Shown: piece after piece, positions 10,278 to 19,029 of the stretch | Layout: every line of letters begins with the position of its first letter | Position numbering within the stretch: position 1 is the stretch's first letter | Origin: Marisimplicoccus sp964437815 | GTDB lineage: Bacteria; Bacteroidota; Bacteroidia; Flavobacteriales; Flavobacteriaceae | DNA: 42,252 nt | Assembly (NCBI GenBank): GCA_964437815.1 | Contig: CAYTIE010000010.1 | Coordinates: forward strand, 1 to 42,252 | Reading direction: 5' to 3' | Position numbers and translations under genes: made by a program | The notes under the pieces: model-generated | Told to the model about the DNA's origin: nothing | Seen by the model: only the letters and a program-made list of their open reading frames with translations | Databases searched by the model: none

Positions 10278-11438
10278 ATGAAAAATATTTTTAAAATTAC
10301 ACTTTTATTTTTTCTAATCACTAATGTAAATTTTAATATTTCCGCTCAAGAAATAATTCCAGGAGCATATAGAATTAATGATTTTAAAAAAGAAATTGAA
10401 GGTAAAAAAATAGGAATTGTAGCAAATCATTCTAGTATTATTATTAATAAAGGAGAGTTTGTACACTTGGTTGATAGTTTAATTGACCTAGGCCTTGATA
10501 TAAAAAAAATATTCAGTCCCGAGCATGGATTTAAAGGAGATAGAGCTGATGGTGAACTAATTAAAGATGGTAAATACAGAAATACTATTGATATAATCTC
10601 CTTATATGGCTCAAATAAAGAAATGAAAGTTAAGGATATAAATGATTTAGATCTTATAATTTTTGATATTCAAGATGTTGGTGTCAGATACTACACGTAT
10701 TTATCTACACTGCATTATGTTATGGAAGCTGTAGCAAAAGCAGATAAAAAATTAATAGTTTTAGATAGGCCAAATCCTAATTCTCATTATATCGATGGAC
10801 CTATTTTAGATTTAAAATATACCAGTTTCATAGGTCTTCATCCAGTACCAATTGTATATGGAATGACAATTGGGGAGTATGCTTTAATGATTAATGGAGA
10901 GAACTGGTTAGAAAATGGTATTAAAGCCAAATTAGATATAATCAAAATAAAGAATTACAATCATAAATCCCGATATTTCCCTCCAGTTGCACCTTCTCCT
11001 AACCTTCCAAATATTCAGTCTATTTTACTTTATCCAAGCTTAGCTTTTCTTGAAAAAACTCCTGTTAGTGTTGGTAGAGGAACAAATGTTCAATTTCAAA
11101 TTTTTGGACATCCAGATTTTAAATCAAAACATTTTTCATTTACCCCTAAACCAAGTTATGGGAGTAATAATCCAAAACAACAAAATAAAATTTGTTATGG
11201 AGAAGATCTAAGAGAATACCCGATTGGAAATAAAATAGAGTTAAAGTGGTTAATCGAATCTTATAAACTAATTAGTAACAAAAAAGATTTTTTCTTTATA
11301 GATTTTAAAAAATTAGCTGGTAATGAAATTTTAGAAGAACAGATTAAATCTGGTCTCAGTGTTCAAAGAATAAGAGAATCTTGGCAAGAGGATCTTGAAA
11401 AGTTTAAAAAAATTAGAAAGAAATATTTATTATATTGA
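10278..11438 (+). CDS. NamZ / DUF1343 family protein, putative exo-N-acetylmuramidase, secreted
   Basis: The protein has 386 residues with a clear signal peptide (cleavage near ISA-Q, residues 23-24) and a full DUF1343 domain. Hallmarks visible are GIVANHSS (near residue 46), SPEHGFKGD (near 80), LIFDIQDVGVRYYTYLST (near 130), LDRPNPNS (near 163) and VSVGRGTN near 265. The family founder NamZ removes terminal N-acetylmuramic acid from peptidoglycan fragments, so a role in cell-wall turnover is likely; activity here is inferred from family. The ATG lies only 4 bp from the divergent permease's TTG start. A VOC-protein gene follows after 7 bp. Confidence 0.88.
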   Translation: MKNIFKITLLFFLITNVNFNISAQEIIPGAYRINDFKKEIEGKKIGIVANHSSIIINKGEFVHLVDSLIDLGLDIKKIFSPEHGFKGDRADGELIKDGKYRNTIDIISLYGSNKEMKVKDINDLDLIIFDIQDVGVRYYTYLSTLHYVMEAVAKADKKLIVLDRPNPNSHYIDGPILDLKYTSFIGLHPVPIVYGMTIGEYALMINGENWLENGIKAKLDIIKIKNYNHKSRYFPPVAPSPNLPNIQSILLYPSLAFLEKTPVSVGRGTNVQFQIFGHPDFKSKHFSFTPKPSYGSNNPKQQNKICYGEDLREYPIGNKIELKWLIESYKLISNKKDFFFIDFKKLAGNEILEEQIKSGLSVQRIRESWQEDLEKFKKIRKKYLLY

Positions 11439-11445
11439 ATAAGTT

Positions 11446-11874
11446 ATGACAAAATTATTCCCTTTTCATCTTGCAATTCCAGTAAAAAATTTATCTGAAT
11501 CTAAAAATTTTTATGAAAATACTTTAGGCTGTAAGCCAGGTAGAGAATCAGATGAATGGGCTGATTATGATTTTTTTGGACATCAACTAGTTATTCATCT
11601 TGACCCTAATCATAAAGGAAAAGTGCATCACAATGAAGTTGATGGAAAATCTGTTCCAGTTCCTCATTTTGGAGTTATTATACCATGGAATGATTTTGAT
11701 AAATTTGCAGACAATATTTCAAAGAATAATATCCAGTTTATAATTGAACCTTATTTGAAATTTAAAGGACTTCCTGGTGAACAAAAAACTTTATTTTTTT
11801 ATGATAACTCCGGTAATGCACTTGAATTTAAATCATTCAAAAACATGGATAAGTTATTCTCCAATGAGATATAA
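11446..11874 (+). CDS. VOC-fold (glyoxalase/dioxygenase superfamily) protein
   Basis: 142 residues forming one vicinal-oxygen-chelate unit with two beta-alpha-beta-beta-beta modules. The start AIPVKNLSESKNFYENTLG is the classical VOC opening. Likely metal ligands are His8, His74 (PHFGV) and Glu127 (ALEFKSF). Members include glyoxalases, extradiol dioxygenases and resistance proteins; the reaction cannot be assigned here. It follows the NamZ-family gene by 7 bp on the same strand, so co-transcription is likely, although no functional link is obvious. It converges on folD. Confidence 0.88.
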   Translation: MTKLFPFHLAIPVKNLSESKNFYENTLGCKPGRESDEWADYDFFGHQLVIHLDPNHKGKVHHNEVDGKSVPVPHFGVIIPWNDFDKFADNISKNNIQFIIEPYLKFKGLPGEQKTLFFYDNSGNALEFKSFKNMDKLFSNEI

Positions 11875-11956
11875 AAACTAGAAAAAAAGTACGTAAAGAT
11901 TAGGAAGTCGGCTTTTACACTATGGATCTGTGGATTGAAGATTTCGTTCCGTTTGA
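11875..11956. other. Short convergent spacer between VOC gene and folD, no recognised element
   Basis: 82 bp tail-to-tail spacer. The part from about 11905 to 11956 is noticeably richer in G and C than the surrounding DNA (near 43% by count). I see no convincing hairpin-plus-T-tract terminator for either gene. Confidence 0.5.
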
Positions 11957-12832
11957 CTAATCATTATTTTTGCAGGCTAATAATGTGTTTGACAAAAGCA
12001 TTGCAATAGTCATTGGTCCAACTCCTCCAGGAACTGGAGTTATATACGAAGCCTTTTTAGAGACATTCTTAAAATCTACATCACCTACAATTTTATAGCC
12101 CTTTTTTGAACTATCATCTTTAACTCTTGAGATCCCAACATCAATAATAATTGCACCCTCCTTTACCATTTCCGCTTTTAAAAATTCTGGTCTTCCAATT
12201 GCAGATATTATTACATCAGAATCCAATGCAAGTTTATCTAGATCTATAGTCCTACTATGTGCTAAAGTAACAGTTGCATTACAGAACTCATTACTTTGAC
12301 TTAATAGAATACTAATTGGTCTACCAACTATTTGACTTCTTCCAATGACCAAACACTTTTTGCCGTCAAGACTTATTTTACATCTTTTAAATAATTCTAA
12401 TATCCCATAAGGTGTTGCCGGAATAAACGAATCAATTCCAATTGTCATTTTTCCATAATTTATAGGATGAAATCCATCTACATCTTTATTTGGATTAACA
12501 GAATTCAAAATATTTTCTTGATTTATAGAAGATGGGAGAGGTAATTGAACAATAAATCCATCTATATCATCATTATTATTAATCAATTCAATTTCATCTA
12601 TTAGCTTTTGTTCACTGATATTACTATCATAGCTAAATAAAGAAGATTTAAAACCTACTTTTTCACAAGCTTTAATCTTGCTATTAACATAAGTTTGACT
12701 TGGGCCATCATTACCAACTAGGATAGCAGCTAAATGAGGAATCTTAATGCCTTGATTAGATCTTTTATCTACTTCCAGACTTATTTCATTTAGAATATCT
12801 TCAGAAATTTTTTTACCATCTATAATAGTCAT
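11957..12832 (-). CDS. folD: Bifunctional methylenetetrahydrofolate dehydrogenase / methenyltetrahydrofolate cyclohydrolase
   Basis: FolD interconverts 5,10-methylene-, methenyl- and 10-formyl-tetrahydrofolate with NADP, supplying one-carbon units for purines and formyl-Met-tRNA. It has 291 residues, the normal length. The YxxxK catalytic pair is Tyr48/Lys52 (YVNSK). QLPLP (near residue 96), KDVDGFHP (near 118), the nucleotide-binding VIGRSQIVGRP (near 160) and the C-terminal PVPGGVGPMT are all present. It stands as a single minus-strand gene with a 564-bp gene-free region upstream and a putative -7 box 14 bp before the start. Confidence 0.97.
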   Translation of the reverse strand: MTIIDGKKISEDILNEISLEVDKRSNQGIKIPHLAAILVGNDGPSQTYVNSKIKACEKVGFKSSLFSYDSNISEQKLIDEIELINNNDDIDGFIVQLPLPSSINQENILNSVNPNKDVDGFHPINYGKMTIGIDSFIPATPYGILELFKRCKISLDGKKCLVIGRSQIVGRPISILLSQSNEFCNATVTLAHSRTIDLDKLALDSDVIISAIGRPEFLKAEMVKEGAIIIDVGISRVKDDSSKKGYKIVGDVDFKNVSKKASYITPVPGGVGPMTIAMLLSNTLLACKNND

Positions 12833-13396
12833 TGACTTTTTTTTTCAAATATACATCAATGATTTTTGAAAACTAATTCATTTTGTTATACATTTTTTTA
12901 ATTGTAAAAATAGAGAAAGTGAAAAACTAGGAATATTATCAAAAAATAACTAAAATGAATAAAATAAGGATTTTATATCGTGTTTTAGATGTTTTTTTTG
13001 ATACATTATTAACTATTAACAGGTCATTTGCACCATGAATTATACCAACACTAAGAATCAAAAACTAAACCTACGAAATTCTTTATAAGATCATTAAAAT
13101 TAAGTGATACAGAGATTTGTATCAAAGATATTTAGGCTTCAAAATAATTTTTTTTAATATTTTTTTGACAAAACAGTAGCAAAAAAGCACTAAAATTTTT
13201 TACGTTTAACTTGCAAGACTCTATTATTTTAGTAAATTACACTATAATAAACAATTAATTAATTTAATTTATGGAAAAATTGTATTGGTAATGCTACCAA
13301 CAAAGTTTGGTTTAGTGTACTGATATGACAACTTCAAAATAATTTAAATAAATTTTGAATTTATTTATAAAAATCGCCCAAAAGGGCGATTTTTTT
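12833..13396. other. Gene-free region of 564 bp with several inverted repeats; possible small RNA
   Basis: No ORF of useful length is present on either strand and no tRNA is seen. The left end holds the putative folD promoter. Inverted repeats: TGATACA/TGTATCA (13105-13124, 6-nt loop), TTGGTA/TACCAA (13285-13300, 4-nt loop), TTCAAAAT/ATTTTGAA (13333-13359) and the terminator at 13369-13398. The TACCAA arm can instead pair partly with the following TTTGG (13306-13310), so two hairpins are mutually exclusive. The terminator works in either direction and could end a plus-strand transcript, but no plus-strand TAnnTTTG promoter was found. I do not recognise a known RNA family. Confidence 0.4.
12846..12853 (-). 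promoter_or_regulatory. Putative -7 promoter box (TATATTTG) upstream of folD
   Basis: On the minus strand this reads TATATTTG, matching the Bacteroidota -7 consensus TAnnTTTG, 13 bp before the folD ATG. The -33 position is not a clear TTTG. The implied leader is very short. Confidence 0.35.
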
Positions 13397-13398
13397 TT
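13369..13398 (-). terminator. Strong bidirectional intrinsic terminator after argS
   Basis: A perfect stem of AAAAATCGCCC with GGGCGATTTTT around a 4-nt A loop, flanked by A/T tracts on both sides. The argS stop codon overlaps the right-hand tract. It ends the minus-strand gltA-argS transcript and could equally stop a plus-strand transcript from the gene-free region. Confidence 0.9.
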
Positions 13399-15178
13399 AC
13401 ATCTTATCAGGAAGTTCTATACCAAGAAGATCTGTAATATTAGATATTACTTTACTAGTAATAAAAGATATTTGAATTCTTAAAACTATAGAGTCTGGAG
13501 TTTCAGCATTAAGAATATTATGATTTTGATAAAGAGAATTAAATGTCTTAACCAAATCATATAAATAATTACATATAATTGCAGGAGATAATTCATCCTG
13601 TGCCTCTTTTATAATATCATTATATCTATTTATAGATTTGATAGTCTCTTTCTCTTTTTCATTTAATTCATATTCCATAATCTTAGTAGTTTCAACTTTT
13701 TCTACTTTATTTAAAATAGATTGAACCCTTGCATAGGTATATTGAATAAAAGGACCAGTATTTCCACTTAAATCAATCGATTCTTCAGGATTGAACAATA
13801 TTGTCTTTTTTGGATCAACTTTTAGTATAAAATATTTCAAAGCGCCCAATGCAATCTTTCTATGATTATCTTCAGTTATACTATTATTATCATTTTGAAA
13901 TTTCCCTAAATTCTTTGATATTTTCTTAACTGAGTCTATTAATTGAAGGACTAGATCATCTGCATCAATAACCTTTCCTTCCCTACTCTTCATTTTACCA
14001 GTTGGCAGATCAACCATCCCATAACTTAGATGAAATAAATTATTTGCCCATTTATATCCTAATCTTTTTAATATCTTGAATAATACTTGAAAGTGATAAT
14101 TTTGTTCATTCCCTACAGTATAAACCATACCTCCAATTTCAGGAAAATCATCTATTCTTTGCTTGGCAGTACCTAGGTCTTGTGTAATATAAACAGATGT
14201 TCCGTCTGATCTTAAGAGCAACTTTTCATCTAATCCATCATCTGTGAGATCAACCCAGACAGAAGAATCTTCTTTCTTGTAAAACACTTTCTTTTCAAGT
14301 CCATAATTAACAATTTCCTTACCTAAAAGATATGTTTCACTCTCATAATAATTCTTATCAAATGAAACTCCTAATTTATCATAAGTCTCTTCAAATCCAT
14401 TATAAACCCAATCATTCATCGTCTTCCAAATATCCCTAACTTGTTTATCTCCATTCTCCCACTTTTTAAGTGTTTCCTTAGCAAGTTTCATGATATTCGA
14501 TTGATTTACAGCTTCCTCTTTATCTACCCCATTATTAATTAGTTCTTCCACTTCCTCTTTATGCTTCTGTTCAAATAAAACATAATAATTACCTACTAAT
14601 TTATCTCCTTTTAAACCAGTAGATTTTGGAGTTGAATTTTCACCATATAATTTCCATGCAACAATAGATTTACATATATGTATACCTCTATCATTAATTA
14701 TTTGCGTTTTAATTACCTTTTTACCATTTGCCTCTAATATTTTAGAAATAGAATAACCCAAAAGGTTATTTCTTATATGACCTAAGTGTAAAGGTTTATT
14801 AGTATTGGGTGATGAATATTCTACCATAAATGTATCTATATCATCTTTTGATTCAACTTTAAAAAAACTATTATTTGTAAGTGCAAAGTGAAGTGAATCT
14901 ATGTAAAAACTATCTGAAATGGTTAAGTTCAAAAAACCCTGAACCAAATTAAATTCATTAACTATATTCGATTTGTTAACTAATTCATTTCCAATATTTT
15001 GACCTAAACTCTCTATATCCTCGTCATTTATTAGTTTAATTATGTTAAATAGTACAATTGTAATATCACCTTTAAAATCCTTTTTAGTTTCAATAAATTC
15101 TATTGTTGGATCAGATAATTTATATTTTTTTACTAAATAGTCTTTGACTATATGATATAGTTCATCTTTATAATCCAT
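13397..15178 (-). CDS. argS: Arginyl-tRNA synthetase
   Basis: Class I aminoacyl-tRNA synthetase charging tRNA-Arg. It has 593 residues, normal for the bacterial enzyme. The order is an N-terminal add-domain (about 1-110), the catalytic Rossmann domain with HIGH-type motif HLGH in SPNTNKPLHLGHIRNN (near residue 131), a KMSK-equivalent GKMKSREGKVI (near 395), and the C-terminal helical anticodon-binding domain with an IQYTYAR stretch near 470. It follows gltA after 13 bp on the same strand and is the last gene before the terminator. Confidence 0.97.
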   Translation of the reverse strand: MDYKDELYHIVKDYLVKKYKLSDPTIEFIETKKDFKGDITIVLFNIIKLINDEDIESLGQNIGNELVNKSNIVNEFNLVQGFLNLTISDSFYIDSLHFALTNNSFFKVESKDDIDTFMVEYSSPNTNKPLHLGHIRNNLLGYSISKILEANGKKVIKTQIINDRGIHICKSIVAWKLYGENSTPKSTGLKGDKLVGNYYVLFEQKHKEEVEELINNGVDKEEAVNQSNIMKLAKETLKKWENGDKQVRDIWKTMNDWVYNGFEETYDKLGVSFDKNYYESETYLLGKEIVNYGLEKKVFYKKEDSSVWVDLTDDGLDEKLLLRSDGTSVYITQDLGTAKQRIDDFPEIGGMVYTVGNEQNYHFQVLFKILKRLGYKWANNLFHLSYGMVDLPTGKMKSREGKVIDADDLVLQLIDSVKKISKNLGKFQNDNNSITEDNHRKIALGALKYFILKVDPKKTILFNPEESIDLSGNTGPFIQYTYARVQSILNKVEKVETTKIMEYELNEKEKETIKSINRYNDIIKEAQDELSPAIICNYLYDLVKTFNSLYQNHNILNAETPDSIVLRIQISFITSKVISNITDLLGIELPDKM

Positions 15179-15191
15179 AGAGATATATTAT

Positions 15192-16487
15192 TTATTTTAT
15201 GGTCCTTTCATTAGGACCATTATATACTTGTCTTGGTCTACCAATAGGGTCTTTTGATTCCCTCATTTCTTTCCATTGGGCAATCCAACCTGGAATCCTA
15301 CCTAATGCAAATATTACAGTAAACATCTCAGAGGGTATACCAAGTGCTCTATAAATAATTCCAGAGTAGAAATCAACATTCGGATATAATTTTTTTTCTT
15401 TAAAATAGGGGTCACTTAAAGCTTTTGATTCTATTGCTTTGGCTATATCTAGCACTGGGTCATCAATACCCAGATCATCTAAAACTTGATCAGCTGCTTT
15501 CTTAATTATTTTTGCTCTAGGATCAAAATTTTTATAGACTCGATGCCCAAATCCCATAAGCCTAAATGGATCATCTTTATCTTTTGCTTTTTCTATATAT
15601 TTTTCAATATTAGAATTATCATTTTTAATTAATTCTAACATCTCTATTACTGCTTGATTTGCACCTCCATGAAGTCTTCCCCATAAAGCTGAAATCCCTG
15701 CTGAAATTGAAGCAAATAATCCTGCATACGAAGATCCAACTATTCTAACTGTGGATGTAGAGCAATTCTGTTCATGATCAGCATGAAGAATAAGTAAACT
15801 ATTTAGGGCATTAATAACAATTTCATTTTGAATATATTTCTGATTTGGTTTTGCAAACATTAAATAAGCAATATTCTCTACGTAATTGAATTTATCACTA
15901 CTATAATTTAATGGAAGCCCTTTAATTTTTCTTAAAGTCCAAGATGATAAAATTGGAAATTTTGCAAGTAATTTAACAGTTGAAATATATAATTTTTTAT
16001 CATTTTCAGATTTGTCAGATTCTTTTAAAGATAACTTAGTTTCATTTTCTGGATTAAATGCAATCAAGGCTGAAGTCAATGAAGAAAGAACTCCCATTGG
16101 ATGGGCAGACTTAGGAAAACTGTGAAAGATATCCTTTATATGCTCATCAACTAATGACTCTTCATGAATATCAGCTTGAAATTTATCGAGTATTTTTTTT
16201 GTAGGTAATTCTCCAAAAATTAACAGGTAACAAACTTCAAGAAAAGTTACCTTTTTGCATAACTCATCAATAGAATAACCTCTGTACCTTAAAATTCCAT
16301 TTTCACCATCAAGATATGTTATATTACTTATACAATGTCCTGTATTTTTATAACCTGGATCATAAGTTATTAAACCTGTTTGTGACCTAAGTTGTTTAAT
16401 ATCAATAGCTTTCTCATTTTCAGATCCCTGAATTACAGGAAATGAATATGACTCATTGTTATAAGTAATTTTTACATTATCAGCCAT
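15192..16487 (-). CDS. gltA: Citrate synthase
   Basis: Condenses acetyl-CoA and oxaloacetate to citrate, entering the TCA cycle. 431 residues, the length of the GltA (type II) enzymes. Catalytic motifs are LHADHEQNCSTS and HGGANQAV (first His), GFGHRVYKNFDPRA (second His) and the Asp in YPNVDFYSG. The C-terminus GWIAQWKEMRES is typical. It lies 67 bp downstream of eno, with a putative promoter box in between, and 13 bp upstream of argS. The eno-gltA neighbourhood behind rplQ-carA is typical of flavobacteria. Confidence 0.97.
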   Translation of the reverse strand: MADNVKITYNNESYSFPVIQGSENEKAIDIKQLRSQTGLITYDPGYKNTGHCISNITYLDGENGILRYRGYSIDELCKKVTFLEVCYLLIFGELPTKKILDKFQADIHEESLVDEHIKDIFHSFPKSAHPMGVLSSLTSALIAFNPENETKLSLKESDKSENDKKLYISTVKLLAKFPILSSWTLRKIKGLPLNYSSDKFNYVENIAYLMFAKPNQKYIQNEIVINALNSLLILHADHEQNCSTSTVRIVGSSYAGLFASISAGISALWGRLHGGANQAVIEMLELIKNDNSNIEKYIEKAKDKDDPFRLMGFGHRVYKNFDPRAKIIKKAADQVLDDLGIDDPVLDIAKAIESKALSDPYFKEKKLYPNVDFYSGIIYRALGIPSEMFTVIFALGRIPGWIAQWKEMRESKDPIGRPRQVYNGPNERTIK

Positions 16488-16503
16488 AAATTCATATTTA
16501 TTA

Positions 16504-16511
16504 CAAATTTA
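16504..16511 (-). promoter_or_regulatory. Putative -7 promoter box (TAAATTTG) upstream of gltA
   Basis: The minus strand reads TAAATTTG, an exact TAnnTTTG match, 16 bp before the gltA ATG, inside the 67-bp eno-gltA gap. No clear -33 TTTG. It would allow gltA-argS to be expressed separately from carA-eno. Confidence 0.4.
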
Positions 16512-16554
16512 CTGGTCTAATACCTAAGAAAAAAATTTATTAAAATTTAAATGT

Positions 16555-17853
16555 TTAAAAATTAAATTTAAATGCTTTTATACCTAGATATTTAGCATTT
16601 ATTCCAAGCTCTTCTTCTATTCTTAAAAGTTGATTATACTTGGCCATCCTATCACTTCTAGACATTGATCCTGTTTTAATTTGACCTGTATTAAAAGCTA
16701 CAGATAAATCTGCTATTGTTGAATCTTCCGTTTCCCCTGATCTATGAGAAATAACTGAGGTAAAGTTACTTTTTGTTGCCAATTTTATTGATTCAATCGT
16801 TTCAGTTAAAGTTCCTATCTGATTTAATTTGATTAAAATTGAATTTCCTATTTTTTCTGTAATCCCTTTTTGAAGCCTTTTTATATTAGTTACAAATAAA
16901 TCATCTCCTACAAGCTGAACTTTATTCCCAATTTTTTGTGTGAGTTTTTTCCAACCTTCCCAGTCATCTTCATCCATCCCATCCTCAATTGATACAATTG
17001 GAAACTTTTCACAAAGTGAAATCAGATATTCAATCTGTTCATCTGAGTTTAGTTTTTTTGCATTCTCACCCTCAAATATTGAATAATCATAAACTCCATT
17101 AGAATAGAATTCAGATGCAGCACAATCAAGTGCTATCATAATATCATCTTTAATTTTATAACCTGCATCATTAATTGAATCTATTATTATATTAAGCGCA
17201 TCCTCAACGCCATTTAATTTTGGAGCAAAGCCACCTTCATCTCCAACAGAAGTATTTAAATTTTTAGACTTTAAATTTATTTTAAGATTATGAAAAACTT
17301 CATTTGCCATTTGAAGAGAATTAGAAAAACTTTTTGCTCCAACTGGGACTATCATAAACTCTTGAAAAGCAATTGGAGAATCCGAATGACTTCCAGCATT
17401 AATAATATTGATGAGAGGAACAGGGAGTACACATGGATTATTATTATCTCCTAAATAATTATATAATGAAATTCCTCTTTCTGATGCGGCAGCTTTAGAT
17501 GCTGCAAGAGAAACAGCAAGAATTGCGTTTGCTCCTATATTAGACTTATTTTCTGTTCCATCAAGCTCAATCATTAATTTATCTATTAATGTTTGATCAA
17601 ATACACTCACACCAATTAATTTTTTTGAAATCAAATCATTTATATTTTTAACTGCATTAAAAACAGACTTTCCTAAATATTTATTCTTGTCACCATCTCT
17701 TAGTTCTACAGCCTCATGCTTACCAGTTGATGCGCCAGAAGGAACAGCTGCCGAGCCCTTGACACCACTTGTAGTTATAACATCTGCTTCAATTGTAGGG
17801 TTTCCTCTGGAGTCAAAAATTTGTCTTGATTTTACTTCCTTTATATTGCTCAT
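16555..17853 (-). CDS. eno: Enolase
   Basis: Glycolytic enzyme converting 2-phosphoglycerate to phosphoenolpyruvate. 432 residues, normal length. Motifs include RQIFDSRGNPT at residue 10, PSGASTGKHEA (mobile loop, near 39), SVGDEGGFAP, the metal-binding Asp/Glu series SIEDGMDEDDW (near 288) and LVGDDLFVTN, the active-site lysine in ILIKLNQIGT, and SHRSGETED. The ATG abuts the carA stop with no spacer, so it is translated from the same mRNA. Confidence 0.98.
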   Translation of the reverse strand: MSNIKEVKSRQIFDSRGNPTIEADVITTSGVKGSAAVPSGASTGKHEAVELRDGDKNKYLGKSVFNAVKNINDLISKKLIGVSVFDQTLIDKLMIELDGTENKSNIGANAILAVSLAASKAAASERGISLYNYLGDNNNPCVLPVPLINIINAGSHSDSPIAFQEFMIVPVGAKSFSNSLQMANEVFHNLKINLKSKNLNTSVGDEGGFAPKLNGVEDALNIIIDSINDAGYKIKDDIMIALDCAASEFYSNGVYDYSIFEGENAKKLNSDEQIEYLISLCEKFPIVSIEDGMDEDDWEGWKKLTQKIGNKVQLVGDDLFVTNIKRLQKGITEKIGNSILIKLNQIGTLTETIESIKLATKSNFTSVISHRSGETEDSTIADLSVAFNTGQIKTGSMSRSDRMAKYNQLLRIEEELGINAKYLGIKAFKFNF

Positions 17854-18954
17854 TTAGTTTGATTTAACATAAGATAGAAATTGATCAAAAAGATAATTAC
17901 CATCATTTGGTCCAGGTCCAGCTTCGGGATGATATTGAACTGAAAAGCACTTCTTATTTTTCAATTCTATTCCAGCTACTGTATTATCATTTAGATGCTT
18001 ATGAGTAACTAAAACTTTTTTATTTTTCTTAGCTTCTTTAAAATCAACTGCAAAACCATGATTTTGAGAGGTTATCTCTCCTTTTGATGTCTTTAAATTT
18101 AAAACTGGGTGATTAATCCCTCGATGACCGTTAAACATTTTATAAGTATTAATTCCATTAGCTAAAGCTATCACTTGATGACCTAGACAAATTCCAAAAA
18201 GGGGAAAGTTACTATTTATTATTTCTTTTGTTGTCTCTATCACTTTTGTTAAAGGTTTAGGATCACCTGGTCCATTTGATAGAAAAAATCCATTCGGCTT
18301 AAATTTAACCAATTCATCAAAATCAGTATCATATGGAAAAACTTTTATATAAAAGTCTCTCTTAATGAAATTTGATAAAATATTTTTTTTAACCCCAAGA
18401 TCTAAAACTGCAAGTCTATATTTTGATTTTGAATTCCCTAAAAAGTACGTTTTTTTTGTTGATACCTTTGAAGCTAATTCTAAACCTTCCATTTCTGGAG
18501 AATTAATCAATTTTTTCTTTAATTTATCTAGATTATTAATATCAGTTGTAATAGCTGCATTCATAGCACCATTTTCTCTAATATATCTAACTAAAGCCCT
18601 AGTATCTACATCTGAAATCGCAATTAATTTCTGTTTATTAAACCATGAATCAACAGACTTTGAAGATACTCTTGAGTTAACATAACTAAAATTTTTACAT
18701 ATAAGTCCTGATATATATATATTTTCCGATTGAGACTCATTTTCTTTTATTCCATAATTACCTATATGAGAAGTAGTGGTAACCATAATTTGTCCAAAGT
18801 AAGATGGATCGGTAAAAATCTCTTGGTAACCAGTAACACCAGTGTTGAAACAAATCTCACCAATAACCGTTCCCTCAACACCTACAGACTTACCATAAAA
18901 AATTGTTCCATCAGCTAGAAGTAAAATCCCTTTTTTCCTCTTTTTATAAGTCAT
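17854..18954 (-). CDS. carA: Carbamoyl-phosphate synthase small (glutaminase) subunit
   Basis: Hydrolyses glutamine and channels ammonia to CarB for carbamoyl phosphate, used in pyrimidine and arginine synthesis. 366 residues. It has an N-terminal CPSase small-chain domain (about 5-140) with CFNTGVTGYQEIFTDPSY, then a class I glutamine amidotransferase domain with the triad Cys256 (GICLGHQ), His342 and Glu344 (YHPEAGPGP). carB is not in the window. It is separated from rplQ by an intrinsic terminator and runs straight into eno. Confidence 0.97.
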   Translation of the reverse strand: MTYKKRKKGILLLADGTIFYGKSVGVEGTVIGEICFNTGVTGYQEIFTDPSYFGQIMVTTTSHIGNYGIKENESQSENIYISGLICKNFSYVNSRVSSKSVDSWFNKQKLIAISDVDTRALVRYIRENGAMNAAITTDINNLDKLKKKLINSPEMEGLELASKVSTKKTYFLGNSKSKYRLAVLDLGVKKNILSNFIKRDFYIKVFPYDTDFDELVKFKPNGFFLSNGPGDPKPLTKVIETTKEIINSNFPLFGICLGHQVIALANGINTYKMFNGHRGINHPVLNLKTSKGEITSQNHGFAVDFKEAKKNKKVLVTHKHLNDNTVAGIELKNKKCFSVQYHPEAGPGPNDGNYLFDQFLSYVKSN

Positions 18955-18971
18955 TACTGTAGGATAAAATT

Positions 18972-19008
18972 AAAAAAAAAAGGACATATGTAAAAACATA
19001 TATCCTTT
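18972..19008 (-). terminator. Intrinsic terminator closing the ribosomal-protein block
   Basis: Read on the minus strand: stem AAAGGATATATG, loop of 6 nt, CATATGTCCTTT with one mismatch, then a run of about ten T. It begins 21 bp after the rplQ stop and ends 17 bp before carA. Transcription of carA-eno therefore needs read-through or a promoter I could not find in the 75-bp gap. Confidence 0.85.
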
Positions 19009-19029
19009 AGTTATTAAGAATTAAAAAAA

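Noticed and set aside
10274..10321. ATG start of the permease at 10321
   Set aside because: It would overlap the signal-peptide region of the divergent NamZ-family gene, and homologous permeases begin at the MNLPYY-like position.
11922..11960. 12-residue ORF (ATG to TAA) in the convergent spacer
   Set aside because: Too short, overlaps the folD stop, no ribosome-binding signal or known small-protein pattern.
13123..13130. Minus-strand TATCTTTG, a TAnnTTTG match inside the gene-free region
   Set aside because: It is about 290 bp from folD with no -33 match; the nearer box at 12846 is a better candidate.
13271..13291. Six-codon ORF with Tyr-Trp before a hairpin, reminiscent of an attenuator leader peptide
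   Set aside because: No plus-strand gene follows; the next gene downstream is argS on the opposite strand.
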